Positions 1 through 8,314 of a DNA stretch of 64,000 nucleotides are shown here, piece after piece. Source of the stretch: Bdellovibrio sp. NC01 (GTDB taxonomy: Bacteria > Bdellovibrionota > Bdellovibrionia > Bdellovibrionales > Bdellovibrionaceae); NCBI RefSeq assembly GCF_006874625.1, contig NZ_CP030034.1, forward strand, positions 2,542,001-2,606,000. Reading direction: 5' to 3'. Each line of letters starts with the position of its first letter. Positions within the stretch are counted from its first letter, which is position 1. The translations under genes were made by a program, and so were the position numbers. The notes under the pieces were generated by a model, which saw only the letters and a list, made by a program, of their open reading frames with translations, did no database searches and was not told the origin of the DNA.

Positions 1-327
1 TTCAGATTGTGCAGCTTGAGAAACCAATTCGTTACGCACCAAGTTTTCCAAGGCTTGCTGACGAAGTAGTTGACGCTGAGAGCTAAAGTCCATTTGCGAG
101 CCGAACAGGTTTTGATAGTACTGTTGCACACGGTTTTCTTCCTGTTGGAAGTCCGCGATAGAGATCAAAGAGTTGTTCACGCGAGCGACAGAACCAACAC
201 CCGCGCCAAGACGACCTGGCAAACCGAAAAATACGAAAACAAGAATGATAGCACCGAAGAGAACGATCGCTGTCGCGTTCTTCGCTGAGAGTTTTCTCTT
301 CATTTTATCTGCCATAGTGTCGCTCAT
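1..327 (-). CDS. SurA N-terminal domain (PpiD-like) periplasmic folding factor, partial
   Basis: Only the first 109 codons are in the window; the gene runs off the left edge. The start ATG at 327-325 has a GGAAGG ribosome site about 6 bases upstream. The protein begins with a short basic cytoplasmic segment (residues 1-16), one membrane span (about 17-35, ending FFGLPGRLG), then a periplasmic stretch containing FQQEENRVQQYYQ and LRQQALENLVRNELVSQAA, which is the typical SurA_N chaperone helix pattern of PpiD/SurA peptidyl-prolyl isomerases. Such proteins hold unfolded outer-membrane or periplasmic proteins. It is divergent from mreC. Whether a parvulin catalytic domain follows cannot be seen here. 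Confidence 0.8.
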   Translation of the reverse strand, partial: MSDTMADKMKRKLSAKNATAIVLFGAIILVFVFFGLPGRLGAGVGSVARVNNSLISIADFQQEENRVQQYYQNLFGSQMDFSSQRQLLRQQALENLVRNELVSQAAQSE

Positions 328-484
328 AAATAGTTCCTTCCTTGAACTCCCCGCCTCGCGCGGAAAGTTGCGATGTCAATTAGCCAGAACATTAGCCAAC
401 TATTTTTATATTTTTTCAAGTGGAAATTGTTGAATTCCTTAACTCTTTTGAATAGCGTTGGGATGTAGCTGACAGCTTAGGTAG
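199..484. promoter_or_regulatory. divergent promoter region between SurA-like gene and mreC (328-484)
   Basis: The unshared part, 328-484, is AT-rich (for example around 395-450) and must hold the promoters of both the SurA-like gene and the mreC operon. A loose -35/-10 arrangement exists near 428-460 (TTGAAT then GAATAG) but it is weak. No operator or hairpin is evident. Confidence 0.25.
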
Positions 485-491
485 GTGACAT

Positions 492-1529
492 TTGAACTTT
501 TTCAACTTTGATCTCAAGAAACTCGTGCTTATTGGAATCGTGCTGGCTTTGCCACTCCTTTCCATCAATATGCAGCAAAGACCGCAAGAGTCGCACTGGT
601 TGGTAAAACCATTCAGTCTTCTCGGCTCCGCTGTGTCCGAAACATTTTATAGCTTCAGCCACGGTGTCAAAGGCACGACAGCCATGTACGTGGATTTGAT
701 CAACATCAAAAAGCAAAGCGAAGAATTGCACAGCGCAAATAACGAACTTCAAGCGCGTTTAGAAAAGATGAATGAGTTGTCTTTGGAAAATGATCGCTTG
801 CGCGAGCTTCTTTCTTTCAAACAACAAACTAAGATGTCTTTAACTTCAGCGCAAGTTATCGGTCGCGATCTGGTTATCGATCACAACACGATCACAATTA
901 ATAAAGGAACACAGGATGGCATCAAAGCCGGCCAAGCTGTTGTGACAACAGGTGGTGTACTTGGTTACATCTTTAAACCAGAACCGTTCACGGCTCACGT
1001 GATGTTGATTACAGATCGTTATGCGGTTGTTGACGGTATCGTTCAAAGAACTCGTGCTCACGGTATCGTTGAAGGCAAAAGCCAAAACGGTTGCGCCTTG
1101 AAATACGTGGAAAGAACAGAAGACGTGAAACAAGGTGACCTGGTTGTCACTGGCGGCCTTGATAACATCTTCCCTAAAGGTTTCCCGGTTGCGATCGTTG
1201 AAAGCGTTGAAAGAAAAACCTTCAGCGTTTCTTTGAAAGTCGATTTGCGCCCGGTAGTTGATCCTTATAAAGTTGAAGAAGTGTTCGTTGTGGTTGATGC
1301 AGCCAAAGAAGATTTCGGCGATAAGTATGCACTTCCAGGCACAACTGCGGCTGATGCAACAGCAGTTCCCGGCACAGGCGCAACTCCTTCGGCCGCAGCG
1401 ACACCTGCTGCTTCCCCTGCTGCAACAACGGCGACCGCTCCTGTAGCGCCAGCAGCGCCATCTGCAAAACCGGCGACTCCTAAGCCAACAACGGCGACGA
1501 CTGCCAAGCCTGAGGAGAAAAGACAGTGA
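492..1529 (+). CDS. mreC: rod shape-determining protein MreC
   Basis: MreC is the periplasmic scaffold of the elongasome and links MreB/MreD to PBP2. The product has an N-terminal membrane anchor (about residues 11-28, VLIGIVLALPLLSI), a coiled coil (about 70-115, rich in NELQARLEKMNEL-type heptads) and the double beta-barrel MreC core (about 115-275; GTQDGIKAGQAVVT and GDLVVTGGLDNIFPKGFPV are diagnostic). The start is TTG with AGGTG five bases upstream. An Ala/Pro/Thr-rich tail of about 65 residues follows the core and looks disordered; this is longer than in many MreC proteins. The stop overlaps the mreD start by 4 bases, so the four cell-shape genes are translationally coupled. mreB is not adjacent within the window. 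Confidence 0.95.
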   Translation: MNFFNFDLKKLVLIGIVLALPLLSINMQQRPQESHWLVKPFSLLGSAVSETFYSFSHGVKGTTAMYVDLINIKKQSEELHSANNELQARLEKMNELSLENDRLRELLSFKQQTKMSLTSAQVIGRDLVIDHNTITINKGTQDGIKAGQAVVTTGGVLGYIFKPEPFTAHVMLITDRYAVVDGIVQRTRAHGIVEGKSQNGCALKYVERTEDVKQGDLVVTGGLDNIFPKGFPVAIVESVERKTFSVSLKVDLRPVVDPYKVEEVFVVVDAAKEDFGDKYALPGTTAADATAVPGTGATPSAAATPAASPAATTATAPVAPAAPSAKPATPKPTTATTAKPEEKRQ

Positions 1530-2062
1530 AATTGCGCTGGAACTTCTTGTTAAACTTTTTAATTCTGCTTGCTGCTTTGTTAGCAGTTGCAGGATTCCAG
1601 ACGACGTTCTGGTTTCAGCTCTTCGGCAATGTGCCTGCACCTTTGTTGTGGTTGAACCTTATCGTCTATGTGACTCTTTATCGTAAACCCTTCCCAGCGA
1701 TCTTCACGGTTTATGCAATGGGCTTCATTTTGCTCACATTTACTGCGATGCCACTGAAGATGATGTGGATTACTTTGCTGATTCTCTTTACGTTGGTCTA
1801 TTTGATCAAGAGTCGCGTCTTTTGGTCAGGCTCAGGTTATTATACAATCATGTGCGGATTCTCTGCCGTGGCCTATCACCTGATTTTCTTCTTCACTTCA
1901 TTGGTGTTAGAGAAAAACCCCGCGAGCTTCGAGATTGTCGATCGCTTGGTACAAATTATTCTAACTCCTTCATTTGCGTTTCCTATGTACTGGATCCTCG
2001 CCAAACTCGATAAAGTCACACAAGACGAACTCGTGCATGAGCCCGGAGGATTGGAGCTATGA
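1526..2062 (+). CDS. mreD: rod shape-determining protein MreD
   Basis: A small polytopic inner-membrane protein of 178 residues with about five hydrophobic segments, the usual size and shape of MreD, which sits with MreC and RodA in the elongation complex. The GTG start is in a GTGA overlap with the mreC stop and the stop overlaps mrdA in the same way. The assignment rests mostly on position in the mreC-mreD-mrdA-rodA order and on topology, since MreD sequences are poorly conserved. Confidence 0.88.
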   Translation: MKLRWNFLLNFLILLAALLAVAGFQTTFWFQLFGNVPAPLLWLNLIVYVTLYRKPFPAIFTVYAMGFILLTFTAMPLKMMWITLLILFTLVYLIKSRVFWSGSGYYTIMCGFSAVAYHLIFFFTSLVLEKNPASFEIVDRLVQIILTPSFAFPMYWILAKLDKVTQDELVHEPGGLEL

Positions 2063-4053
2063 GTACTTACGTTAGTAATCCGGACGAGGCAAAAGAGTAT
2101 CAGAATCGATACCGCCTGTTTTACATTGTTATCGCTGCGACTTTCACAATCTTCACGATGCGTTTGTGGTATCTACAAATCATCTCGGGTAATGAGCTTC
2201 GCGAGTTCTCTGAAAAAAATCGTATCAAACAAAATAAAATCGCGGCGCCTCGTGGTTTGATGTTGGATCGTGACGGCAAAGTATTGGTAGAAAATCTACC
2301 AGGCTTTGAAGCGATCTTGTCCCCGCAATATATCGAAGACTTGAACGAGCTTGCTAAAGACGTCGCTCCGGTTTTGGGTATGGAGCCAGATAAGTTGATT
2401 CAAAAAGTTCAAAAGAGCCGCAAACAAAACGGTCCTTTTGCACAAATTCGTTTGAAAGAAAACTTAAGCCGCGAAGAAGTCTTTCGTTTGAAACGCATGC
2501 GCTTGGATACTCCGGGACTTGAAATCCGTGAATCTATCGTGCGCTACTACCCGCTTCGTGAAAATGGCGCGCAACTTTTTGGTTACGTGTCTGAGATCTC
2601 GAAACGTCAGATCCCTGTTCTGAATGAGCTTTATAAAGGTAACTTGAAGTTTGACCAAGGTGATATCATCGGTAAGTCAGGCTTAGAGGAAACTTTGGAA
2701 CGCGACATTCGTGGTACTGACGGTATCAGCTTTATTCAAGTCGATGCCCATGGTCGCGAGGCTGTGACGCAAACTCCGAATATCTACGGCGAACAAATCA
2801 AAGATCAAATCGCGGTTCACGGTAACAATGCCGTTTTGACGATTGACCGTGATCTTCAAGAACAGGCGTTTGAGTCGTTCTTGAAATCTGGCGTGGATGC
2901 TCGTGGTCACATCGGTGCGATCTTTGCGATGAAAACAAACGGCGAAGTTTTGGCGTGGGTTTCCACTCCATCATTCGACCCGAATGAATTCTCGACAGGG
3001 ATTACTCCACAAACGTGGTCAAAGCTGATCAACGATCCGTTTAAACCTCTTCGTAATAAAGTTATCCAAGATCACAATGCCCCTGGTTCGACTTTCAAAC
3101 CATTGGTGGCAGTTGCCGCTTTGGGTGAAAAAGTTATTACGCCGACAACAATCGTCAGTGCACCGGGTGTGTTCTTCTTCGGTCGTCGTCCATACCATGA
3201 CTCTTTGAAACAAGGTCACGGTAACATCACGGTTTACCAAGCAATCGAAGAATCATCGAACGTGTTCTTCTATAAAATGGGTATCGCGTTGGGCGTAGAT
3301 AAAATGTACGACTACATCCACAACCTAGGTATCGGTCAAAAAACAGGTATCGAGTTGTCGCGTGAAGTTTCCGGTATCATGCCGAACTCTGCGTGGAAAA
3401 AAGCCACTGTAGGTGAAGAATGGCAAGCCGGTGAAAACTTAAGTACTGCCATCGGTCAGGGCTTCGTGACGGTGACTCCGATCTCTATGGCGGTTGCTTA
3501 CAATGCGATCGCGACAGAGGGCAAAGTTGTTAAGCCTTTCGTTGTTCGTAAAATCTTAGACCAAGACGGAAAAGTTTTGCGCGAGAATTTCCCACAAGTT
3601 GTGCGCGATCTTCAACAAGCGCAACCAAACGGCGTGAAAATCACTCCGGAAACGTTTAAAGTTGTTAAAGAAGGTATGCGCCTGGTTGCGAACGGTCCTA
3701 AGGGTACAGCTCGTTACTGGAAAGTTCCTGGCGTTGAGTTCGCTGGTAAAACAGGTACGGCTCAGGTCATGGGCTTCTCTGCGGATCAGATCTATTCAAG
3801 CTGTACGTCTCGTCCAATGCATATGCGACATCATGGTTGGTTCGTATCTTATGCGCCGGCAGACAATCCAGAGATCGTGATCGCGATCTTGGCGGAACAT
3901 GCCTGCCACGGTAACACGGGCGCGGTTCCAATCGCCCGCGAGATCTATCAAAAGTATTTCGAAAAATATCACCCTGACATCATTGCGAATGCTTTGAAAA
4001 ACAAAGGTGTTAAGAAAAAAGCAGAAGCAGCTGCTACAAGTGAGGGCGAGTAA
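2059..4053 (+). CDS. mrdA: penicillin-binding protein 2 (elongation transpeptidase)
   Basis: PBP2 crosslinks new peptidoglycan during side-wall growth. The protein has an N-terminal membrane anchor (about residues 20-42), a dimerisation/pedestal region containing the RGLMLDRDGKVL motif, and a transpeptidase domain. The catalytic motifs are all present: S344-T-F-K347, S399-S-N401 and K564-T-G566. At 664 residues it is the normal length. It starts in an ATGA overlap with mreD and ends in a TAATG overlap with rodA. The Lys/Ala-rich C-terminus (KNKGVKKKAEAAATS) is a small lineage-specific tail. In a predator this enzyme may also act during filament growth inside prey; that is inference. Confidence 0.96.
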   Translation: MSTYVSNPDEAKEYQNRYRLFYIVIAATFTIFTMRLWYLQIISGNELREFSEKNRIKQNKIAAPRGLMLDRDGKVLVENLPGFEAILSPQYIEDLNELAKDVAPVLGMEPDKLIQKVQKSRKQNGPFAQIRLKENLSREEVFRLKRMRLDTPGLEIRESIVRYYPLRENGAQLFGYVSEISKRQIPVLNELYKGNLKFDQGDIIGKSGLEETLERDIRGTDGISFIQVDAHGREAVTQTPNIYGEQIKDQIAVHGNNAVLTIDRDLQEQAFESFLKSGVDARGHIGAIFAMKTNGEVLAWVSTPSFDPNEFSTGITPQTWSKLINDPFKPLRNKVIQDHNAPGSTFKPLVAVAALGEKVITPTTIVSAPGVFFFGRRPYHDSLKQGHGNITVYQAIEESSNVFFYKMGIALGVDKMYDYIHNLGIGQKTGIELSREVSGIMPNSAWKKATVGEEWQAGENLSTAIGQGFVTVTPISMAVAYNAIATEGKVVKPFVVRKILDQDGKVLRENFPQVVRDLQQAQPNGVKITPETFKVVKEGMRLVANGPKGTARYWKVPGVEFAGKTGTAQVMGFSADQIYSSCTSRPMHMRHHGWFVSYAPADNPEIVIAILAEHACHGNTGAVPIAREIYQKYFEKYHPDIIANALKNKGVKKKAEAAATSEGE

Positions 4054-5177
4054 TGTTTAATTCACTTCATGTTGAAGAAAGAACGCTCTTCAAAAAGTTA
4101 GATATCAATTTGATCGTTGTGATCCTGGCATTGAACGTCATTGGTTTGATCAATTTGTACAGTGCGACTCACGGCCCTACTTCTGCGGAAGTTTCTGGTT
4201 TGTTCATTTCACAAATCATGTGGTTGTTCGTAGGTTGGACGGTCTTCTTGGTCACGACGTTGTTAGACTATAATATCGTCAATCGTATCGCGATTGTGAT
4301 CTATGTGCTGAATTTGGGTGCCATCGTTTATACGACTTTCTTTGGTCGTGTCGCTTTGGGTGCGCAACGTTGGATCGACCTTGGTTTCTTCCGTTACCAA
4401 CCGTCTGAAACGATGAAGCTTGCATTGATCATGATGATGGCAAAGATCCTGGCGAATAAAAATACTCACGGCAACGGCATGGGCTTTAAAGAAATGTTTG
4501 GTCCGTTGTTGGTTCTTGGTATTCCATTCGTATTCGTCGTTGAACAACCTGACTTGGGTACAGCGATGATGTTGGCAGCCATCGGTGGCTCGATGTTGTT
4601 GTTTGCGAAGGTTAAAAAATGGATCTTAGCAACAGCCGTTGTTGCGGGAATCATCGCCTTGCCTGTGGCTTGGAAGTTTGTACTTCATGACTACCAAAAA
4701 AACCGTGTCTTGACGTTCCTATCGCCAACGAACGACCCGCGCGGAACTGGTTACAACTCGATTCAATCTAAAATCGCAGTGGGTTCTGGTCGCTTCTTCG
4801 GTAAAGGCTTCATGAAGGGTACGCAATCCCAACTTGAATTCCTTCCCGAGCGTCACACGGACTTTATTTATTCCGTATTGTCTGAAGAACATGGCTTCGT
4901 CGGCAGTGTGGCGGTGATGGGTTTATTCTGTTTCTTGTTCTTAACGGGAATCAGAATTGCAACGAACGCGCGCGACAAGTTCGGCGCCTTACTGACCGTC
5001 GGAGTTCTGTGTTACGTGTTCTGGCATATGTTCGTGAACATGGGCATGGTTATCGGTTTGCTACCGATCGTGGGTGTTCCCCTGCCGCTACTGTCTTACG
5101 GTGGTTCGAGCATGTTAACCACGATGGCCGGTCTTGGTTTAGTCAGCTCTGTCGCTTACCGCAGATACCTGTTCTAA
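4053..5177 (+). CDS. rodA: SEDS peptidoglycan glycosyltransferase RodA
   Basis: RodA polymerises lipid II into glycan strands and partners PBP2. The 374-residue product has about ten membrane spans and the SEDS signatures: GAQRWIDLGFFRYQPSE, VEQPDLGTAM, FLPERHTDFIYSVLSEEHGF and the C-terminal GLLPIVGVPLPLLSYGGSS. It overlaps the mrdA stop by one base and is the last gene of the operon, followed within about 20 bases by a strong hairpin terminator. Confidence 0.96.
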   Translation: MFNSLHVEERTLFKKLDINLIVVILALNVIGLINLYSATHGPTSAEVSGLFISQIMWLFVGWTVFLVTTLLDYNIVNRIAIVIYVLNLGAIVYTTFFGRVALGAQRWIDLGFFRYQPSETMKLALIMMMAKILANKNTHGNGMGFKEMFGPLLVLGIPFVFVVEQPDLGTAMMLAAIGGSMLLFAKVKKWILATAVVAGIIALPVAWKFVLHDYQKNRVLTFLSPTNDPRGTGYNSIQSKIAVGSGRFFGKGFMKGTQSQLEFLPERHTDFIYSVLSEEHGFVGSVAVMGLFCFLFLTGIRIATNARDKFGALLTVGVLCYVFWHMFVNMGMVIGLLPIVGVPLPLLSYGGSSMLTTMAGLGLVSSVAYRRYLF

Positions 5178-5198
5178 AATTTAAAATCATCAAAAACA

Positions 5199-5232
5199 AA
5201 AAAGGCTTCGAGAAATCGAAGCCTTTTTTGTT
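5199..5232. terminator. bidirectional rho-independent terminator after rodA
   Basis: A ten-base-pair stem (AAGGCTTCGA / TCGAAGCCTT) with a GAAA tetraloop is flanked by an A-run on the left and a T-run on the right. It can therefore end both the rodA operon (+) and the thioesterase operon (-). Confidence 0.9.
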
Positions 5233-5280
5233 TCAAGTTCCCAATCGCAGATGAATGAACTTAAGATTCTGCGAAAGAAT

Positions 5281-5673
5281 TTATTTAGTACGATATTTAA
5301 AAGATCCTTGGCCGGATGCGATCAAAACGCCCGTCTCGGTGAAAACCTGCGCTTCAGAGAAAAAGATCTTACGTCCTCCGCCAATCTTTTTTGCAACTGC
5401 TTTCAAAACACCAGAATTCGTCGACGACACAAAATTGACATTCAAAGTGATCGTCACACCGTGCACTTCAGGCTGACCGGGAGGCGCATAAAAACCGGCA
5501 TATCCACAAGCCGCATCGACAAGCGTTGAAACAACGCCGCCTTGAAGGGCCCCTTGACGATTCATGTGCCACGTTTGAATGGGCATCTCAAATTCAGCAT
5601 ACCCTTCTTCCCACTTCAAAAGCTTAATTCCCATCTGCGCCAAAAACGGATTCACAGGCTGAGCCACAGACAT
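5281..5673 (-). CDS. PaaI-type hotdog-fold thioesterase
   Basis: A 130-residue single hotdog domain of the PaaI/YdiI type, which hydrolyses acyl-CoA thioesters. The signature region is NRQGALQGGVVSTLVDAACGYAGF (around residues 38-61), where the helix-start HxGxxxG/D-type motif of the family is modified to QGALQGG; the acidic residue in LVDAACG is kept. The start has GGAGG eight bases upstream. It lies 15 bases downstream of... more exactly upstream of the MDR oxidoreductase gene on the same strand, so the two are probably co-transcribed. The substrate cannot be told from sequence. Confidence 0.85.
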   Translation of the reverse strand: MSVAQPVNPFLAQMGIKLLKWEEGYAEFEMPIQTWHMNRQGALQGGVVSTLVDAACGYAGFYAPPGQPEVHGVTITLNVNFVSSTNSGVLKAVAKKIGGGRKIFFSEAQVFTETGVLIASGQGSFKYRTK

Positions 5674-5688
5674 ACAATACCTCCACGC

Positions 5689-6699
5689 TTAACGAATTTT
5701 GATCACAACTTTTCCGCGACTTCGCCCTTGCTCTAAATACTCAACCGCCAGTTGTGATTCTTCGAACGAAAATACTTTATCAATGATCGGTTTAATCTTA
5801 CCGGCCTCAATCAACTGAGCAATTTGCGCTAACTGACTGCCAGAAGAATGCATAAAAATAAATCGATAGTGAGCCCGAGCTTTCGCCGCAAGCTTATTCG
5901 CCTTACGTCCCACCAAGCGCAACACTTCACGCTTAAAGAAATTCAAACCCATATCTTGGGCAAGGCGCTGATCAGGATCCCCTGAAATCGAAACCACCCA
6001 TCCACCAGGACGCAAAACTTGAAAAGACTTATACAGAGCTTCTCCGCCTAACGTATCAAAAACAATATCGACATTCTGTAAAACGTCTTCAAATTTCTTC
6101 GAGGTATAATCAATGACTTCATCCGCACCAAGGCCGCGCACAAACTCTACGTTCCGAGAACTTGTCGTCGTAATAACATATGCGCCGAATTGTTTCGCAA
6201 GCTGAACCGCAAATGAACCCACTCCACCGGATCCTGCCTGAATGAAAACGTGATCGCCGCTTTTCATGTGAGCAGTATCAAACAACGCCTGCCAACTTGT
6301 CAGACCTACAAGCGGAATACTTGCAGCCTCTTCAAAAGATAAATTCTTAGGCATCAGCGCCAGTTCGTTTTCATTCACGGCAATAAACTGCGCCAAACTC
6401 CCCGTACGCCCATTGCGAGGACGAGAAAAAACTTTGTCACCGACTTTAAATCGCGTGACCTTACTACCAACGGCAGTAACCACCCCAGCAAGATCATGCC
6501 CCATAATCCAAGGAAAAGAATAAGAGCGGATAAATCTAATTTTTCCATCACGAATTTTGAAATCAATCGGATTCAAACTAGCCGCATGAATCTCAACCAA
6601 CGCATCACACGCCCCACAAACAGGAACGTCAATATCCACCAAAGAAAGTTTCTGATCACGCCCATACTTAGAAATTACAGCAGCCTTCATCTTCGCCAT
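5689..6699 (-). CDS. zinc-independent MDR-family NADPH:quinone/enone oxidoreductase
   Basis: A medium-chain dehydrogenase/reductase of 336 residues. It has the GroES-like N-terminal fold (SLNPIDFKIRDG, GHDLAGVVTAVGS) and a Rossmann domain with QAGSGGVGSFAVQLAK for NADPH binding. The cysteines of the structural zinc site are absent, matching the quinone oxidoreductase branch. I start it at ATG 6699 (MAKMKAAVI); the open frame continues upstream to 6867, but that part is a hydrophobic run plus translated palindromic repeats. No strong ribosome site is visible, so MKAAVI at 6690 is possible. Confidence 0.82.
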   Translation of the reverse strand: MAKMKAAVISKYGRDQKLSLVDIDVPVCGACDALVEIHAASLNPIDFKIRDGKIRFIRSYSFPWIMGHDLAGVVTAVGSKVTRFKVGDKVFSRPRNGRTGSLAQFIAVNENELALMPKNLSFEEAASIPLVGLTSWQALFDTAHMKSGDHVFIQAGSGGVGSFAVQLAKQFGAYVITTTSSRNVEFVRGLGADEVIDYTSKKFEDVLQNVDIVFDTLGGEALYKSFQVLRPGGWVVSISGDPDQRLAQDMGLNFFKREVLRLVGRKANKLAAKARAHYRFIFMHSSGSQLAQIAQLIEAGKIKPIIDKVFSFEESQLAVEYLEQGRSRGKVVIKIR

Positions 6700-6784
6700 A
6701 ACAAAACTCTGCACCCATCCAAGAACAATGACAAGAACCACGAACACCAAAACCCAAATACAATACTTGCACCCCCGTAATACC

Positions 6785-6910
6785 AAAAAGTGCCTGGCAC
6801 CTTTTCCGAGAAAGTGCCAGGCACTTTTGCGGAAAAAACGGCAGGCACCATTTGCCAACGCACCCACGCAGTAAAAAAGAAGCAGGCACCCAAAAAAACG
6901 ACAGACACCC
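6785..6910. repeat. cluster of GTGCCTGGCAC palindromic repeats (REP-like)
   Basis: Two near-perfect copies, GTGCCTGGCAC at 6790-6800 and GTGCCAGGCAC at 6814-6824, lie 24 bases apart, each followed or preceded by A/T runs. Three decayed half-sites (GGCAGGCACC at 6840, AGCAGGCACC at 6881, ACAGACACCC at 6901) follow. The arrangement resembles REP sequences mobilised by RAYT-type transposases, but no such transposase is in the window. Confidence 0.75.
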
Positions 6911-7001
6911 TTTTTATGCCTTTGAACCGAATCTCGGTTGCTATGTTCCTTAAGAACTTATCCAACTCGCATGAATGAATTCGAAGAGATGATTTTCGGA
7001 T

Positions 7002-7201
7002 CTAGCACAATTCGCAGAGTGGGATGCTGGATGCGCCTCTCCGAAGAGCGGCCTTCGTCGGCGCCACAGCCAAGGCCGAAAGGCATTGGCCTTTCAGCAG
7101 TGGCGCGAACGGAAGCGCAGCTTCCGCGACGATTGAGCCTGGACGGCGTGCCGCTCGCAGCGAGAGGCGCAGGAAGCGTCCCACTCTGCGAATCCCCGCT
7201 A
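7002..7201. repeat. 200-bp GC-rich imperfect palindrome
   Basis: The arms at 7010-7041 and 7162-7193 are inverted copies matching at 28 of 32 positions (both contain TTCGCAGAGTGGGA and TGCGCCTCTC). The outermost CTAGC/GCTAG (7002-7006, 7197-7201) also pair, as does an inner GAGCGGC/GCCGCTC. The centre has smaller hairpins such as GGAAGCGCAGCTTCC. It is much more GC-rich than its surroundings. Confidence 0.8.
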
Positions 7202-7468
7202 GAACCACGAACAAACAACAACTCGCAATTCATGCATACGGAAGTTCGGAAATAGGCGCGTCTCAAGAAGAACGTAGCAAAGTGAGAATTCGTTCCGAAG
7301 TGAATAACTATCTTTCAGTCATTGTCGACACTTTGGTTGACACCCCCTCTTGCCAACTTGAAAGAGTGGCTTCTGGCATCCGCCCCAACGTGGGATCTGA
7401 TTCATTTCAACAGCTTAGCATCTCGGCATGACCCTTGAACTATAGGTTTGTATCAGGAGGACGCGGAT

Positions 7469-8191
7469 ATGAAAACGAAACATCTCAATTCTACACTCGC
7501 AGTAATGACCGCAACACTCACGTTGGTTCTATTTAATAACTTTGATTTCTTTAGCTGGAATAAGCCAGCTGCACCTTCAATGGAAGGCGTCAGCGAAGCT
7601 TCTCGCGTATCACACGCTAAAGAACTTTTGGGCCGCAACTACATTGGTAGTGACGCACAAAAAATCGAAGGCCGTAAATCATTGAATTATATGATCTACA
7701 ATAAAGTGCAAACGCAATTGCCTGCACAATTCAAAGGTCACGCAAAAGCTATTACACGCACTGTGATTGCAGAGAGCGCTAAATATCATTTAGATCCAGT
7801 ATTCGTATTAGCTGTGATTAAAACAGAAAGTAAATTCAATCCATTAACTGTAGGTCGTTACGGTGAAATTGGTTTGATGCAAGTAAAGCCTGATACGGCT
7901 GAGTGGATTGCGAAGAAATTCAAAATCACTTGGAATGGTAAACAGACTCTACAAAATCCAGAATCGAATATCAAAATCGGTTTGGCTTATATGAATTACC
8001 TAAGAAGTAAATTCAACAGCAAACCAGTTCGATACGTTTCTGCTTACAACATGGGTCCTGGGAACATGTTCCGCTTGATCTCGAAAAACGTGAATCCAAA
8101 CGAATACAACTCTCGCGTGATGAGAAACTATAAAGAGTTGTATGCGAAGTTAGCAGTACGCCCAAGTATCACAACTGTTGCGGCAAACTAA
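7469..8191 (+). CDS. lytic transglycosylase, SLT domain
   Basis: Cleaves the MurNAc-GlcNAc bond of peptidoglycan. The 240-residue protein has an N-terminal hydrophobic segment (about residues 8-24) that is a signal anchor, then an SLT domain with all the family motifs: E120-S catalytic (IKTESKFNP), GEIGLMQVKP and AYNMGPGNM. The start at ATG 7469 is chosen for the perfect AGGAGG site nine bases upstream; a frame from 7448 exists but lacks one. In this lineage such enzymes help remodel self or prey wall; which applies here is unknown. Confidence 0.93.
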   Translation: MKTKHLNSTLAVMTATLTLVLFNNFDFFSWNKPAAPSMEGVSEASRVSHAKELLGRNYIGSDAQKIEGRKSLNYMIYNKVQTQLPAQFKGHAKAITRTVIAESAKYHLDPVFVLAVIKTESKFNPLTVGRYGEIGLMQVKPDTAEWIAKKFKITWNGKQTLQNPESNIKIGLAYMNYLRSKFNSKPVRYVSAYNMGPGNMFRLISKNVNPNEYNSRVMRNYKELYAKLAVRPSITTVAAN

Positions 8192-8314
8192 ATTTATGCT
8201 TGAGGTCCCAAGTGTAATATTCACGCACCAGAATGAACGCCCTAAACTTAGAAAGCTTTTGTTTAGCAAAATCTCCGGTAGGATTGCTAGACAGAAGCTA
8301 CAAAGGGGATGTTC

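Larger units (their letters stand above)
6700..7468. other. gene-free region with two kinds of palindromic repeats
   Basis: This is the longest non-coding stretch of the window. 6785-6910 holds a tract of GTGCCTGGCAC-type palindromes, 7002-7201 a 200-bp imperfect palindrome, and 7202-7468 the upstream region of the transglycosylase gene. Open frames here are made from translated repeats in several frames on both strands (for example VPGTF repeats) and I do not call them genes. Confidence 0.75.

Noticed and set aside
846-1640. 264-residue open frame on the minus strand over mreC
   Set aside because: Cys/Arg/Ser-rich low complexity, antisense to a strongly supported mreC with motifs; no ribosome site.
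6700-6867. N-terminal extension of the MDR oxidoreductase with a membrane span
   Set aside because: The extra residues include translated GTGCCTGGCAC repeats and lack family similarity; MAKMKAAVI is a natural start.
6790-6978. Open frames reading VPGTF repeats on both strands
   Set aside because: They come from palindromic repeats, which translate similarly in both directions.
7024-7431. 135-residue open frame in the palindrome region
   Set aside because: Made from the 200-bp inverted repeat and GC-rich, unlike the neighbouring genes; no ribosome site.
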